Part shown: positions 33,481 to 40,893 of the stretch, in pieces
Numbering within the stretch: the first letter of the stretch is position 1
How the letters are laid out: each line of letters starts with the position of its first letter
Assembly: GCF_024198235.1 (NCBI RefSeq)
Contig: NZ_JAKCFB010000001.1
Span: 496,001-560,000, forward strand
Direction: 5' to 3'
DNA length: 64,000 nt
From: Myxococcus dinghuensis
GTDB taxonomy: Bacteria; Myxococcota; Myxococcia; Myxococcales; Myxococcaceae
Notes under the pieces: generated by a model
Database searches by the model: none
Seen by the model: the letters and a program-made list of their open reading frames with translations, nothing else
What the model was told of the DNA's origin: nothing
Made by a program: the position numbers and the translations under genes

Positions 33481-33927
33481 ATGGCCCCGCCTGTCACGAA
33501 TGGTCCTCGCCCCGCAGCCGCCGCCCCGCGCGCCGCCGCGCCCGCGACCCAGCCGCTGAGCCCCGCTCGCCAGGAGCAGCGGGCGATCCTCGACGACATC
33601 AAGAAGAAGCCCGCCGCCGAGCTGACCGCCGCGGACCGCAAGGCCTTCGCGGACGCCGCGGGCACCGACAAGCTGCTGGAGAACATGGAGTTCCTCGGCT
33701 TCTTCGGCCAGAGCTCCGTGACGAAGATGTCGGAGAAGCTGGATGCGGACATCTCGAGCTTCCTGAAGTCGAACCCCAACGCCTCCCTGGCCGACATCGA
33801 GAAGCACGTCACGGAGCGCTTCAAGTCCCATCTCTCCAACACCGTGGTGGGGAAGATGGCCATCGACAACGCGATCAAGCAGATGCTGGCCCGGCTCGAG
33901 GCCGCCAAGGACGGCTGGGATCGCTGA
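33481..33927 (+). CDS. Unrecognised helical protein, possible T3SS substrate
   Basis: 148 aa from the ATG at 33481. It has an Ala/Pro-rich disordered N-terminus (about 1-35), typical of T3SS secretion signals though not diagnostic, then helices: QEQRAILDDIKKKPAAELTA, LLENMEFLGFFGQSSVTKMS, ISSFLKSNPNASLADIEKHV and MAIDNAIKQMLARLEAAKDG. No signal peptide. It lies behind promoter P3 and directly upstream of a TPR chaperone gene (34018), which fits a chaperone-client pair. The family is unknown to me. Confidence 0.6.
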   Translation: MAPPVTNGPRPAAAAPRAAAPATQPLSPARQEQRAILDDIKKKPAAELTAADRKAFADAAGTDKLLENMEFLGFFGQSSVTKMSEKLDADISSFLKSNPNASLADIEKHVTERFKSHLSNTVVGKMAIDNAIKQMLARLEAAKDGWDR

Positions 33928-34017
33928 GCGCGACAAAGGATGTACCTGACTGGTGGGGCCGGCGGAGGCGGGCTAGACTCCCGGCCGCCTCCGAACTCGC
34001 CCCGGGGATGAGTCCAG

Positions 34018-34491
34018 ATGACGACGACCCAAGCCAAGGCGCCGGTCTCCAACACTGAAGGAAAGCCGCTGTCCGGTCCGGAGTTGCTGGAGCGGGCCAC
34101 CGAGGGATTCAACCTCTTCCAGGACGGCCGCTTCCAGGAGTCCCTGGCCGTCTTCGAGCAGCTCGCGGCCTCGGATGGTTCGGAGGCCTACTTCCAGACG
34201 GCGCTCGGCGCCTGCCACCTGGCGCTGGAGGACCTGGACCAGGCGGAGGCCTTCTTCGACCGGGCCATCGAACTGGACCCCACGGACCTGACGCCGTTCG
34301 TCAACCGGGGAGAGGTCCACCTGCGCCAGGGCAAGGTGATGGAGGCCGCGCGGGACTTCAACCACGCCGTCTCCCTGGACCCCGAGGGCAAGGATCCGCT
34401 CAGCGCCCGGGCGCGCATGCTGGCCGCCGCCGCGCTGGAGAGCGTGGAGGAGGCGCAGGGCGTCTCCGAGCCGGGCTCCGAGCGGCGCTAG
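34018..34491 (+). CDS. TPR protein, LcrH/SycD-type chaperone candidate
   Basis: 157 aa. After a disordered start come three TPR units: ERATEGFNLFQDGRFQESLA, YFQTALGACHLALEDLDQAE and FVNRGEVHLRQGKVMEAARD, then a charged tail. The three-TPR core with F-x-x-A-L-G-A-C-H-L matches class II T3SS chaperones. It is third of four such genes in the cluster and lies between a candidate substrate (33481) and SctV. Confidence 0.7.
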   Translation: MTTTQAKAPVSNTEGKPLSGPELLERATEGFNLFQDGRFQESLAVFEQLAASDGSEAYFQTALGACHLALEDLDQAEAFFDRAIELDPTDLTPFVNRGEVHLRQGKVMEAARDFNHAVSLDPEGKDPLSARARMLAAAALESVEEAQGVSEPGSERR

Positions 34492-34554
34492 TCCCTCGTC
34501 CCGGCGGTTTCTTCTCCTCCTGATTCCCGAACCCGGTCCGGTCGGGCCCCGCGA

Positions 34555-34576
34555 GGCCCCCCTTGGGCTGGGGGCC
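34555..34576 (+). terminator. Leader hairpin before SctV
   Basis: Perfect 7-bp stem GGCCCCC (34555-34561) and GGGGGCC (34570-34576), 8-base loop, 28 bases before the SctV ATG. It may terminate read-through or structure the SctV leader; no T run. Confidence 0.3.
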
Positions 34577-34604
34577 GGGGGCGGACTAGGATGGCTCCCC
34601 GCTG

Positions 34605-36728
34605 ATGTCCGCCTCCAATCCGAACAGCTTCCTCTCGAAGTACTCCGACATCGTCCTGGCCGTGGTCGTGGTGTGCATCGTCGGGATGATGATCGTCCCG
34701 CTGCCCACGCTGCTGCTGGACGTGCTGCTGACGCTGAACATCAGCATCTCGGTGGTGCTGCTGCTGGTGTCCCTCTACGTGCCGGCGGCGCTGCACCTGT
34801 CGGTGTTCCCGACACTGCTGCTCATCACCACGATGTTCCGGTTGTCGCTGACCATCTCCACCACGCGCCTCATCCTCCTGACGGGCGATCCGGGCGAGGT
34901 GGTGGTCGCGTTCGGCAACTTCGTGGTGCAGGGCAACTTCGTCGTCGGCGCCATCCTCTTCATCATCCTGGTCATCGTGAACTTCATCGTCATCTCCAAG
35001 GGTTCGGAGCGTGTCGCGGAAGTGGCCGCGCGCTTCACCCTGGACGCGATGCCGGGCAAGCAGATGTCCATCGACGCGGACCTGCGCGCGGGCTCCATCG
35101 ACCAGGACCAGGGCAAGAAGAAGCGCCGCGACCTGGAGCGTGAGAGCCAGTTGTTCGGCGCCATGGACGGCGCCATGAAGTTCGTGAAGGGCGACGCCAT
35201 CGCCAGCATCATCATCACCGTCGTCAACATCGTCGGTGGTCTCGTCATCGGCGTGACGCAGAAGGGCATGTCCGCGGCGGACGCGGCGCAGAAGTACACG
35301 CTGCTCACCATCGGTGACGGCCTGGTCGGCATGATTCCCGCCATCCTCGTGTCCACCTGCGCCGGCATCATCGTGACGCGCGTGGGCGGCGAGGAGGAGG
35401 GGGCCCACCTGGGCAAGGACATGGGCAGCCAGCTCACCGCCTACCCGAAGGCCATCGCCATCGCGGCGGGCATGCTCATCGTGCTGGGCCTGGTGCCGGG
35501 TCTGCCCAAGATTCCCTTCTTCCTGCTGGGCGCGGGCGCGGGCTTCGGCGCGTGGTCGATGCTCAAGAAGCAGAAGGAGTCGGAGATGGTGGAGGAGGCG
35601 GGCCCGGCCATGGAGACGGACCTGGGCACGCCCATGTCGTCGGAGCCGGCGCCCAAGGAGCCGATGAACCCGGACTCCGAGCTCTTCATCCCCGTCGTGA
35701 CGCCCATCGTCCTGGAGGTCTCCGACGCGCTGGTGCCCTATGTGGACTCGCGCCAGGACAACGGGAAGTTCCTCTTCGAGCTCATCCCGTTCATGCGCGA
35801 CGGCCTCTTCGTCGAGCTGGGCGTGCGCTTCCCGGGCGTCCGCGCGCGCGGCAACGCGTCGCTGCCGCCGGGGGCGTACCAGATCCAGATCAACGAGGTG
35901 CCCGTCGTCACCGGCCAGGCCACCCTGGGCCACGTGCTGGTCAACGACACGGTGGAGCGCCTGCGGTTGATGAACATCCAGGGCTTCGAGGCCATCAACC
36001 CGGCCACCCGTCAGCCCGCCGCCTGGGTCCCCGAGCAGCACCGCGACACGCTGGAGGCCGCGGGCCTGACGACGTGGGACGTGCCCGGCTACATCATCCT
36101 GCACGTGGCCGCGGTGCTGCGGCGCAACGCGCGCGAGTTCATCGGCGTCCAGGAGACGCAGACGATGCTCGAGCAGTTGGAGAAGGCCTTCCCCGCCATC
36201 GTCAAGGAGGTCATCCCCAAGGTCGTCAACGTGCTGAAGCTGACGGACATCCTCCAGCGCCTCGTGGAGGAGGAGATCTCCATCCGCGACCTGCGCGGCA
36301 TCCTCCAGGCCCTGGCGGAGTACGGCCAGGTGGAGGCGGACAACGTCATGCTCACCGAGCACGTCCGCGCCTCGCAGCGCCGCTACATCTCCCACAAGTA
36401 CGCGCGCGGCAGCGGCACCCTGGTGGTCTACCTGCTGGACCCGAACATCGAGGAGGCCATCCGCGGCTCCATCAAGCGCACCTCCGCCGGCGCCCACCTG
36501 GCGCTCGAGCCGGAGCTGGCCCAGGAGATCGTCCAGGCCGTCCGCTCCGAGTGTGGCCACCTGCCGCCCAGCGCCCAGCGCCCCGTCATCCTCACCGCCA
36601 TGGACATCCGGCGCTACGTGCGCAAGCTGCTCGAGTACGAGTTCAACCCCTCGTTCTCCGTGCTCAGCTATCAGGAGCTGTCGCCCGAGCTGAACATCCA
36701 GCCCGTGGCGCGCATCTCCACCCGGTAG
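34605..36728 (+). CDS. sctV: T3SS export-gate protein SctV (YscV/FlhA homologue)
   Basis: 707 aa, full length. About eight N-terminal transmembrane helices are followed by the FHIPEP-type region (RLSLTISTTRLILLTGDPGE, QGNFVVGAILFIILVIVNFI, KGSERVAEVAARFTLDAMPG) and a ~350-aa cytoplasmic domain from about residue 350 that forms the nonameric docking ring: GYIILHVAAVLRRNAREFIG, EVIPKVVNVLKLTDILQRLV, EEISIRDLRGILQALAEYGQ and SVLSYQELSPELNIQPVARI. It binds chaperone-substrate complexes and SctO. It is separated from the SctR-U block by the chaperone/substrate genes. Confidence 0.95.
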   Translation: MSASNPNSFLSKYSDIVLAVVVVCIVGMMIVPLPTLLLDVLLTLNISISVVLLLVSLYVPAALHLSVFPTLLLITTMFRLSLTISTTRLILLTGDPGEVVVAFGNFVVQGNFVVGAILFIILVIVNFIVISKGSERVAEVAARFTLDAMPGKQMSIDADLRAGSIDQDQGKKKRRDLERESQLFGAMDGAMKFVKGDAIASIIITVVNIVGGLVIGVTQKGMSAADAAQKYTLLTIGDGLVGMIPAILVSTCAGIIVTRVGGEEEGAHLGKDMGSQLTAYPKAIAIAAGMLIVLGLVPGLPKIPFFLLGAGAGFGAWSMLKKQKESEMVEEAGPAMETDLGTPMSSEPAPKEPMNPDSELFIPVVTPIVLEVSDALVPYVDSRQDNGKFLFELIPFMRDGLFVELGVRFPGVRARGNASLPPGAYQIQINEVPVVTGQATLGHVLVNDTVERLRLMNIQGFEAINPATRQPAAWVPEQHRDTLEAAGLTTWDVPGYIILHVAAVLRRNAREFIGVQETQTMLEQLEKAFPAIVKEVIPKVVNVLKLTDILQRLVEEEISIRDLRGILQALAEYGQVEADNVMLTEHVRASQRRYISHKYARGSGTLVVYLLDPNIEEAIRGSIKRTSAGAHLALEPELAQEIVQAVRSECGHLPPSAQRPVILTAMDIRRYVRKLLEYEFNPSFSVLSYQELSPELNIQPVARISTR

Positions 36729-36780
36729 CGGTGCGGCCTGACCCAGGTCCCGTCTGATCGGAATCGTCGTCCTCCAGCGC

Positions 36781-36806
36781 AACTTTCGCTGCGGGCGCCC
36801 GACAAT
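36781..36806 (+). promoter_or_regulatory. Sigma-28-like promoter P4, in front of the DUF1521 effector
   Basis: AACT (36781-36784) within AACTTTCG, exactly 15 bases, CGACAAT (36800-36806), 62 bases before the ATG at 36869. It matches P1/P2 in spacing and differs by one base in the -10 block. Confidence 0.55.
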
Positions 36807-36868
36807 CGAAAGACAGCGGGATTGTGGGCTTTCGGGCGCCTGGTTCCGCGAACTTTCGGGAGGTAGTC

Positions 36869-37996
36869 ATGACGGGAATCACCCAAGCCGGATCCACGCC
36901 GCGCACCACGACCGCCAGCAACCTGAAGGTCGGCCTGAGCGAGGCGGAGCTGACCAAGAACCTGGGCCTCATCGAGAAGACGGTGGACCGCGCGCTCGCG
37001 GACATCGAGTCTGCGGTGAAGTCCCTGAAGCAGCTCGGCGAGAACTCGTTCACCTCCGAGTCGCGCGCGGGTGAGACGGGCTTCGCGGCGGGTTCGGGTG
37101 GCTGCTTCCCCACGGAGAAGCCGGAGCCGGTCATCGCCGGTGACCCGCTGCGCACCGCGGACAAGCTCAAGGTCGACTCCAACGGCACCATCACCACGCC
37201 GGGCGGGTACAAGATCGAGCAGCTGGGCCAGTTCGAGTGGAAGATCTCCGGTCCGGACGGCAAGAGCACCCGCGTCTGGGGCGACCCGCACGTCGACGAG
37301 AGCGACGGCGGCAAGTTCGACTTCAAGCGCAACACCACGTTCGCCCTGCCGGACGGCACGGAAATCCACGTGACGACCAAGCCCTGGGGCAACGGGATGA
37401 CCGTCACGGGTGAGCTGAGCATCACCAACGGCGACGACCACATCAAGGTCACCGACATCGACAAGGGCAAGGGCAAGGTCGGTGAGCTGACCAAGGATGG
37501 CTACGAGGCCAAGGTCGGCTTCCGCTGGGACGACTTCCAGAACACCGACGCCAACCTGCTGGTGATGGGCCAGGAGTCCGACGACTGGTCGCACCTGGGC
37601 AAGGAAGTCACCGGCGACGAGGGTGGCGGCGACAAGTTCAAGACGGGCAAGGACCTGGTCCGCGGCGAGCTGTACCCGACGCTGGGCAAGGTGGCGGAGC
37701 GCACCAAGGAGGAGCCGGCCCAGTCGACGAGCTCCACCTCCACCAAGCCCGCGACGAAGAAGCCGACCAAGCAGGAGGTCGCCTCCACCCGCGACGCGCT
37801 GCTGTCGAAGATCTCCGAGGCCCTGGGCCGCGTGTTCGACACGCTCAAGGGCGTGAAGGACGAGGTCAAGGCGGACAAGGCGGAGGCTCGCAAGCAGCTG
37901 GAGACGCGCTTCAAGAACATCTCCAAGCTCTTCCGCGCGGTGGATGAGATCCAGTCGCTGAATGATATGGTCAAGACCCGGAACGTCTTCTTCTGA
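36869..37996 (+). CDS. DUF1521 (metal-ion-inducible self-cleaving) putative T3SS effector
   Basis: 375 aa from the ATG at 36869 with GGGAGG upstream. Residues 105-235 form a DUF1521 domain: GYKIEQLGQFEWKISGPDGK, WGDPHVDESDGGKFDF (residues 137-152), TTFALPDGTEIHVTTKPWG and MTVTGELSITNGDDHIKV. The block GDPHVD (138-143) is the self-cleavage site known for the Bradyrhizobium effector NopE1, cut between Asp and Pro (139/140) when calcium is present. The N-terminus (1-60) is Ser/Thr-rich then helical, with no Sec signal; the C-terminus (300-375) is a charged helix. It has its own sigma-28-like promoter P4 and is followed by a SycD-like gene. Most likely exported; the target is unknown. Confidence 0.82.
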   Translation: MTGITQAGSTPRTTTASNLKVGLSEAELTKNLGLIEKTVDRALADIESAVKSLKQLGENSFTSESRAGETGFAAGSGGCFPTEKPEPVIAGDPLRTADKLKVDSNGTITTPGGYKIEQLGQFEWKISGPDGKSTRVWGDPHVDESDGGKFDFKRNTTFALPDGTEIHVTTKPWGNGMTVTGELSITNGDDHIKVTDIDKGKGKVGELTKDGYEAKVGFRWDDFQNTDANLLVMGQESDDWSHLGKEVTGDEGGGDKFKTGKDLVRGELYPTLGKVAERTKEEPAQSTSSTSTKPATKKPTKQEVASTRDALLSKISEALGRVFDTLKGVKDEVKADKAEARKQLETRFKNISKLFRAVDEIQSLNDMVKTRNVFF

Positions 37997-38041
37997 CCTT
38001 GACCCGCAGGACGGGGGACCCGGCGACGGGTCCCTCCCGAG

Positions 38042-38584
38042 GTGGCCGTGAGCAGCAAGCCCGAGCGTGCGGAGCCGCAGGTCCCCGATGAGGTCCAGGT
38101 GCCCAAGGACCTGGCCGAGCAGGTCATCCGGGGTGACATCCAGCTCTCCCAGTTCCTGGGATTGAGCCGGGAGCGTCTCTACGAGTACGCGGCCGCGGGC
38201 CACGGCATGCTGCAGGCGGGCCGCACGCGCCTGGCCCTCGACATCTTCGAGGGCCTGGTGGCGGCCGCCCCGAAGGACCCCGTCTTCCTCACGCAACTGG
38301 GCGCCACGTACCTGACGCTCGAGCGCCTGGATGACGCCTTCGGCGCGTATGACCGGGCCCTGAAGCTGCTGGGCACGCACGTCGACGCGCTCGTGGGCCG
38401 GGGCGAGGTGCACCTGCGCCGGGGCAACATCCCGGAGGGCCTGAGGGACCTGAGCCGCGCCATCGAGTGCGACCCGGGCCTCGAGAAGCGCTCCACCCAG
38501 CGCGCGCGCAGCACCCTGCTGGGCCTGAAGAAGCAGGCGGATCAGATCAAGGCCGCCCGCCCAGGCTCCACGTCCCGGAAGTAG
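38042..38584 (+). CDS. LcrH/SycD-family T3SS chaperone (TPR)
   Basis: 180 aa; start GTG at 38042 or 38048, both without a strong ribosome site. A leader GDIQLSQFLGLSRERLYEYA is followed by TPRs GHGMLQAGRTRLALDIFEGL, FLTQLGATYLTLERLDDAFG and LVGRGEVHLRRGNIPEGLRD. The phrase GLSRERLY...ALDIFEGL...DPVFLTQLGATY is typical of SycD/LcrH chaperones. It lies 45 bases after the DUF1521 effector, its probable client, and is the last gene of the cluster before a bidirectional terminator. Confidence 0.8.
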   Translation: MAVSSKPERAEPQVPDEVQVPKDLAEQVIRGDIQLSQFLGLSRERLYEYAAAGHGMLQAGRTRLALDIFEGLVAAAPKDPVFLTQLGATYLTLERLDDAFGAYDRALKLLGTHVDALVGRGEVHLRRGNIPEGLRDLSRAIECDPGLEKRSTQRARSTLLGLKKQADQIKAARPGSTSRK

Positions 38585-38618
38585 TCGGCAGTTCCCGTCA
38601 CCGTCAGGCCGCGTCTCC

Positions 38619-38645
38619 CTCCGGAAGGCCCGTGGCCCTCCGGAG
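38619..38645. terminator. Bidirectional terminator at the end of the T3SS cluster
   Basis: CTCCGGAAGGCC (38619-38630) and GGCCCTCCGGAG (38634-38645) pair at 11 of 12 positions around the 3-base loop CGT, between the convergent stops at 38584 and 38649. Confidence 0.7.
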
Positions 38646-38648
38646 CGC

Positions 38649-39698
38649 TCACGCGCCCGCGAAGACGGCGATCATCAGCCCCAGGAACAAGAGCCCCACC
38701 GTGGCCATGACGATGAGCGGGACGAGCTTCTGCTTGTCCTTGAGCGCGTCGAACTTGCCAGGCGCCGGCGGCTCCTCCTCGACGGGGGCCGGCTCGACGT
38801 AGGGCGGGGCGGGCTCCTCGGCCGCGTTCTCCTCGACGGCGGGTTCCTCCGCGGCGGCCTCCTGGACGGGGGCGGGCTCCGGCTCCGGAGGAGGCTCAGG
38901 CTCCTCGACCTTGGGCTCGCGGCGCGGGGGGGCGGGGCGCTGGGGCGACGGGGGCGGCGAGGCCTTGGCCTCCGGGGCCAACTGCACGGGCTCCTCGGCG
39001 GGCTCGGACGGGTCCACGTAGAGGAAGCGCGTCGCGCCCACCTCCAACTCGTCGTTGTCCTTGAGCGTCTTGCGGTTGATCCGCTTCTTGTTGACCTTGA
39101 TGCCGTTGCGGCTGCCCAGGTCCTCGACGTGGGTGCCGGACCAGTCCCGGCGAATCTTGGCGTGCTTGCGCGAGATGAGGTCGTCCTGCAGGAGGATGTC
39201 GACCTCCTTCTCGTCCCGGCCGATGAGGAGCTCCGACGCGTCGGCGATCTCGATGCGCTCGCCCTCGCGGGGCCCGTTCATGATGCGCAGGTAGCGCTCC
39301 TCGGCGCCGGACAGCCCCCGCATCACGTCCTTCAGGTTCCCGCGGGCGATGAAGGACGTCTTCTCCGACGTGACGTCGCCGTTGAGCTCCGTCATCTTCT
39401 CGAAGCGCACGTCGTACTGGGCGATGGCGACGACGTCGCCGTTGCGCAGGAGGCGCTTCTCGCCCTTGGGCAGGGGCTTGCCGTTGAGCTGGGTGCCGAA
39501 GGCGCTGCCCAGGTCCTCCAGGAAGAAGAGGTTGCCCTCCTGGCAGATGCGCGCGTGGTTGCGCGACACCGCCTGCTGGGGGAGCACCACCTGGCAGGAC
39601 TTGTCCCTTCCCAGGGTGATGACCGAGTCCGCAAGGACGTGCTCGGTGCCCTGGGCCCCTTTTTCGCTGCGTTGCGTGACGGTGAGGCGGACGCTCAT
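38649..39698 (-). CDS. Double-FHA, C-terminally membrane-anchored protein
   Basis: 349 aa. FHA1 (about 25-100) has ITLGRDKSCQVVLPQQAVSR with SRNHARI and EDLGSAFGTQLNG; FHA2 (about 150-230) has LLIGRDEKEVDILLQDDLIS with SRKHAKI and VEDLGSRNGIKVN. Both keep the GR, S-x-x-H and N-G residues that bind phospho-threonine. A Pro/Glu/Ala-rich linker leads to one C-terminal helix (LIVMATVGLLFLGLMIAVF), so the FHA domains face the cytoplasm. Canonical T3SS SctD also has a cytoplasmic FHA fold, but with a large periplasmic part that is missing here. It probably serves Ser/Thr-kinase signalling; a link to the T3SS is only by adjacency. Confidence 0.8.
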   Translation of the reverse strand: MSVRLTVTQRSEKGAQGTEHVLADSVITLGRDKSCQVVLPQQAVSRNHARICQEGNLFFLEDLGSAFGTQLNGKPLPKGEKRLLRNGDVVAIAQYDVRFEKMTELNGDVTSEKTSFIARGNLKDVMRGLSGAEERYLRIMNGPREGERIEIADASELLIGRDEKEVDILLQDDLISRKHAKIRRDWSGTHVEDLGSRNGIKVNKKRINRKTLKDNDELEVGATRFLYVDPSEPAEEPVQLAPEAKASPPPSPQRPAPPRREPKVEEPEPPPEPEPAPVQEAAAEEPAVEENAAEEPAPPYVEPAPVEEEPPAPGKFDALKDKQKLVPLIVMATVGLLFLGLMIAVFAGA

Positions 39699-39729
39699 CG
39701 AGGAGGTGCTTGGAGGGGGACGCCGTGCA

Positions 39730-40791
39730 TCAGAACGTCGCGTTGCTCAGGTACTTCTCGCACGACTGATACTCGGTGGGGAACTCTTCCGCGGTCGCAT
39801 ATTTCATGAAGTTCTTGCATGCCACCTGCGCGTGCTCGTGCTTGTCGGCGTCCTGGAAGAGCTGGAACAGGCCGAAGTGGCACGGGGCGAACTTGGCGTC
39901 CAGCTTCACGCACTTCTTGTAGGTGGACTCCTCCTCGGCCAGGAGGCCCTTCTCCCGGTACTGGCGGGCCAGCATGAAGAGCGCGGGGGCGGAGTTCTCC
40001 GCCTGCTGGGTGTCTCGCAGCTCCTTCATGCCCGCGTCGGTGAGGGCCGCCTTGCGCTGGGCCAGGGCCAGGTTGTTGATGCAACTGGTGGCCTTGGGGT
40101 CCAACTGGACGCAGTTGGCGAAGGCCTCGCGGGCCTCCGGGAACCGGGCCACCTCCAGCAGCGCCGTGCCCAGGTCGTGCCACATCTCCGGCGCGTCCGG
40201 GGTCAGCGAGGTGGCCTGGGCGATGCTCTCGATGGCGTCCTCGTACTGGCCCTCCTCGTACGCGATGACGCCCAGCGTGTGGTGCGCGGCGGCCAGGCTC
40301 GGGTTGACGGCCAGCAGGGTGCGCAGCTCCTTCTTCGCCGCCTCCAGCTTCTTCATCTTCATCAAGGTCAGCGCCAGGTTGTAGCGCGTGTCCAGGTTGT
40401 CCGGGTTGACCTTGAGGGCGCGGCGGAAGTTGTCGTGCGCCTTCCCGTAGGCGCCTTCCTGCAGGTAGATGTAGCCGAGGTTCTGGTACGCCTGGAGCTG
40501 CTCCTGGTTGTAGCGCAGCGCCTTGATGAAGTGCTTCTTGGCGTCCTCGGTGCGTCCGGCGGACAGCGCGATGATGCCCTTGTTGGCCCACAGGTCCGCG
40601 TACTGGGGGGAGAACTCCAGGCCCAGGTCGCAGTAGACCTCCGCGCGGACCAGGTCGCCCTTGTGCAGCTCCTGCGTGCAGAGCTCGTTGTTGATGAGCG
40701 CCCGCTCGTGCGGTGGGGGCGTGGTGAGACACCCGGCGAGGGGGAGCGCACAGACCAGGGTCAGCGACAGGGCGAAGCGGCTCGAACGCAT
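39730..40791 (-). CDS. TPR lipoprotein
   Basis: 353 aa from the ATG at 40791. Lipobox ALPLAGC (Cys 20) marks a lipoprotein. The mature protein is a run of at least seven TPRs (LWANKGIIALSAGRTEDAKK, AYQNLGYIYLQEGAYGKAHD, TRYNLALTLMKMKKLEAAKK, AHHTLGVIAYEEGQYEDAIE, MWHDLGTALLEVARFPEARE), with several Cys in the final third. The overall build resembles PilF/PilW/Tgl-type outer-membrane assembly lipoproteins, but is longer. It is downstream of and co-directional with the FHA gene's neighbourhood. Role unknown; a pilotin-like function is possible. Confidence 0.7.
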   Translation of the reverse strand: MRSSRFALSLTLVCALPLAGCLTTPPPHERALINNELCTQELHKGDLVRAEVYCDLGLEFSPQYADLWANKGIIALSAGRTEDAKKHFIKALRYNQEQLQAYQNLGYIYLQEGAYGKAHDNFRRALKVNPDNLDTRYNLALTLMKMKKLEAAKKELRTLLAVNPSLAAAHHTLGVIAYEEGQYEDAIESIAQATSLTPDAPEMWHDLGTALLEVARFPEAREAFANCVQLDPKATSCINNLALAQRKAALTDAGMKELRDTQQAENSAPALFMLARQYREKGLLAEEESTYKKCVKLDAKFAPCHFGLFQLFQDADKHEHAQVACKNFMKYATAEEFPTEYQSCEKYLSNATF

Positions 40792-40893
40792 GGCCGGGGG
40801 AGTGTAGGAGAGCGACCCCGGCGGGCGCAACGCCCGGGCTCGGGCTGAATCCGTGCTGATTTCCAAGGGTTGCAGCGGTTAGAGTGACCGCCC

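Noticed and set aside
33999..34017. Another sigma-28-like site in front of the TPR gene at 34018
   Set aside because: No AACT block at the correct distance from a CGATAA-like block was found; the gene is probably read from P3.
39730..40791. Pilotin for a T3SS secretin
   Set aside because: No secretin is visible and the gene lies outside the cluster beyond a terminator; TPR lipoproteins are frequent in myxobacteria, so only noted as possible.
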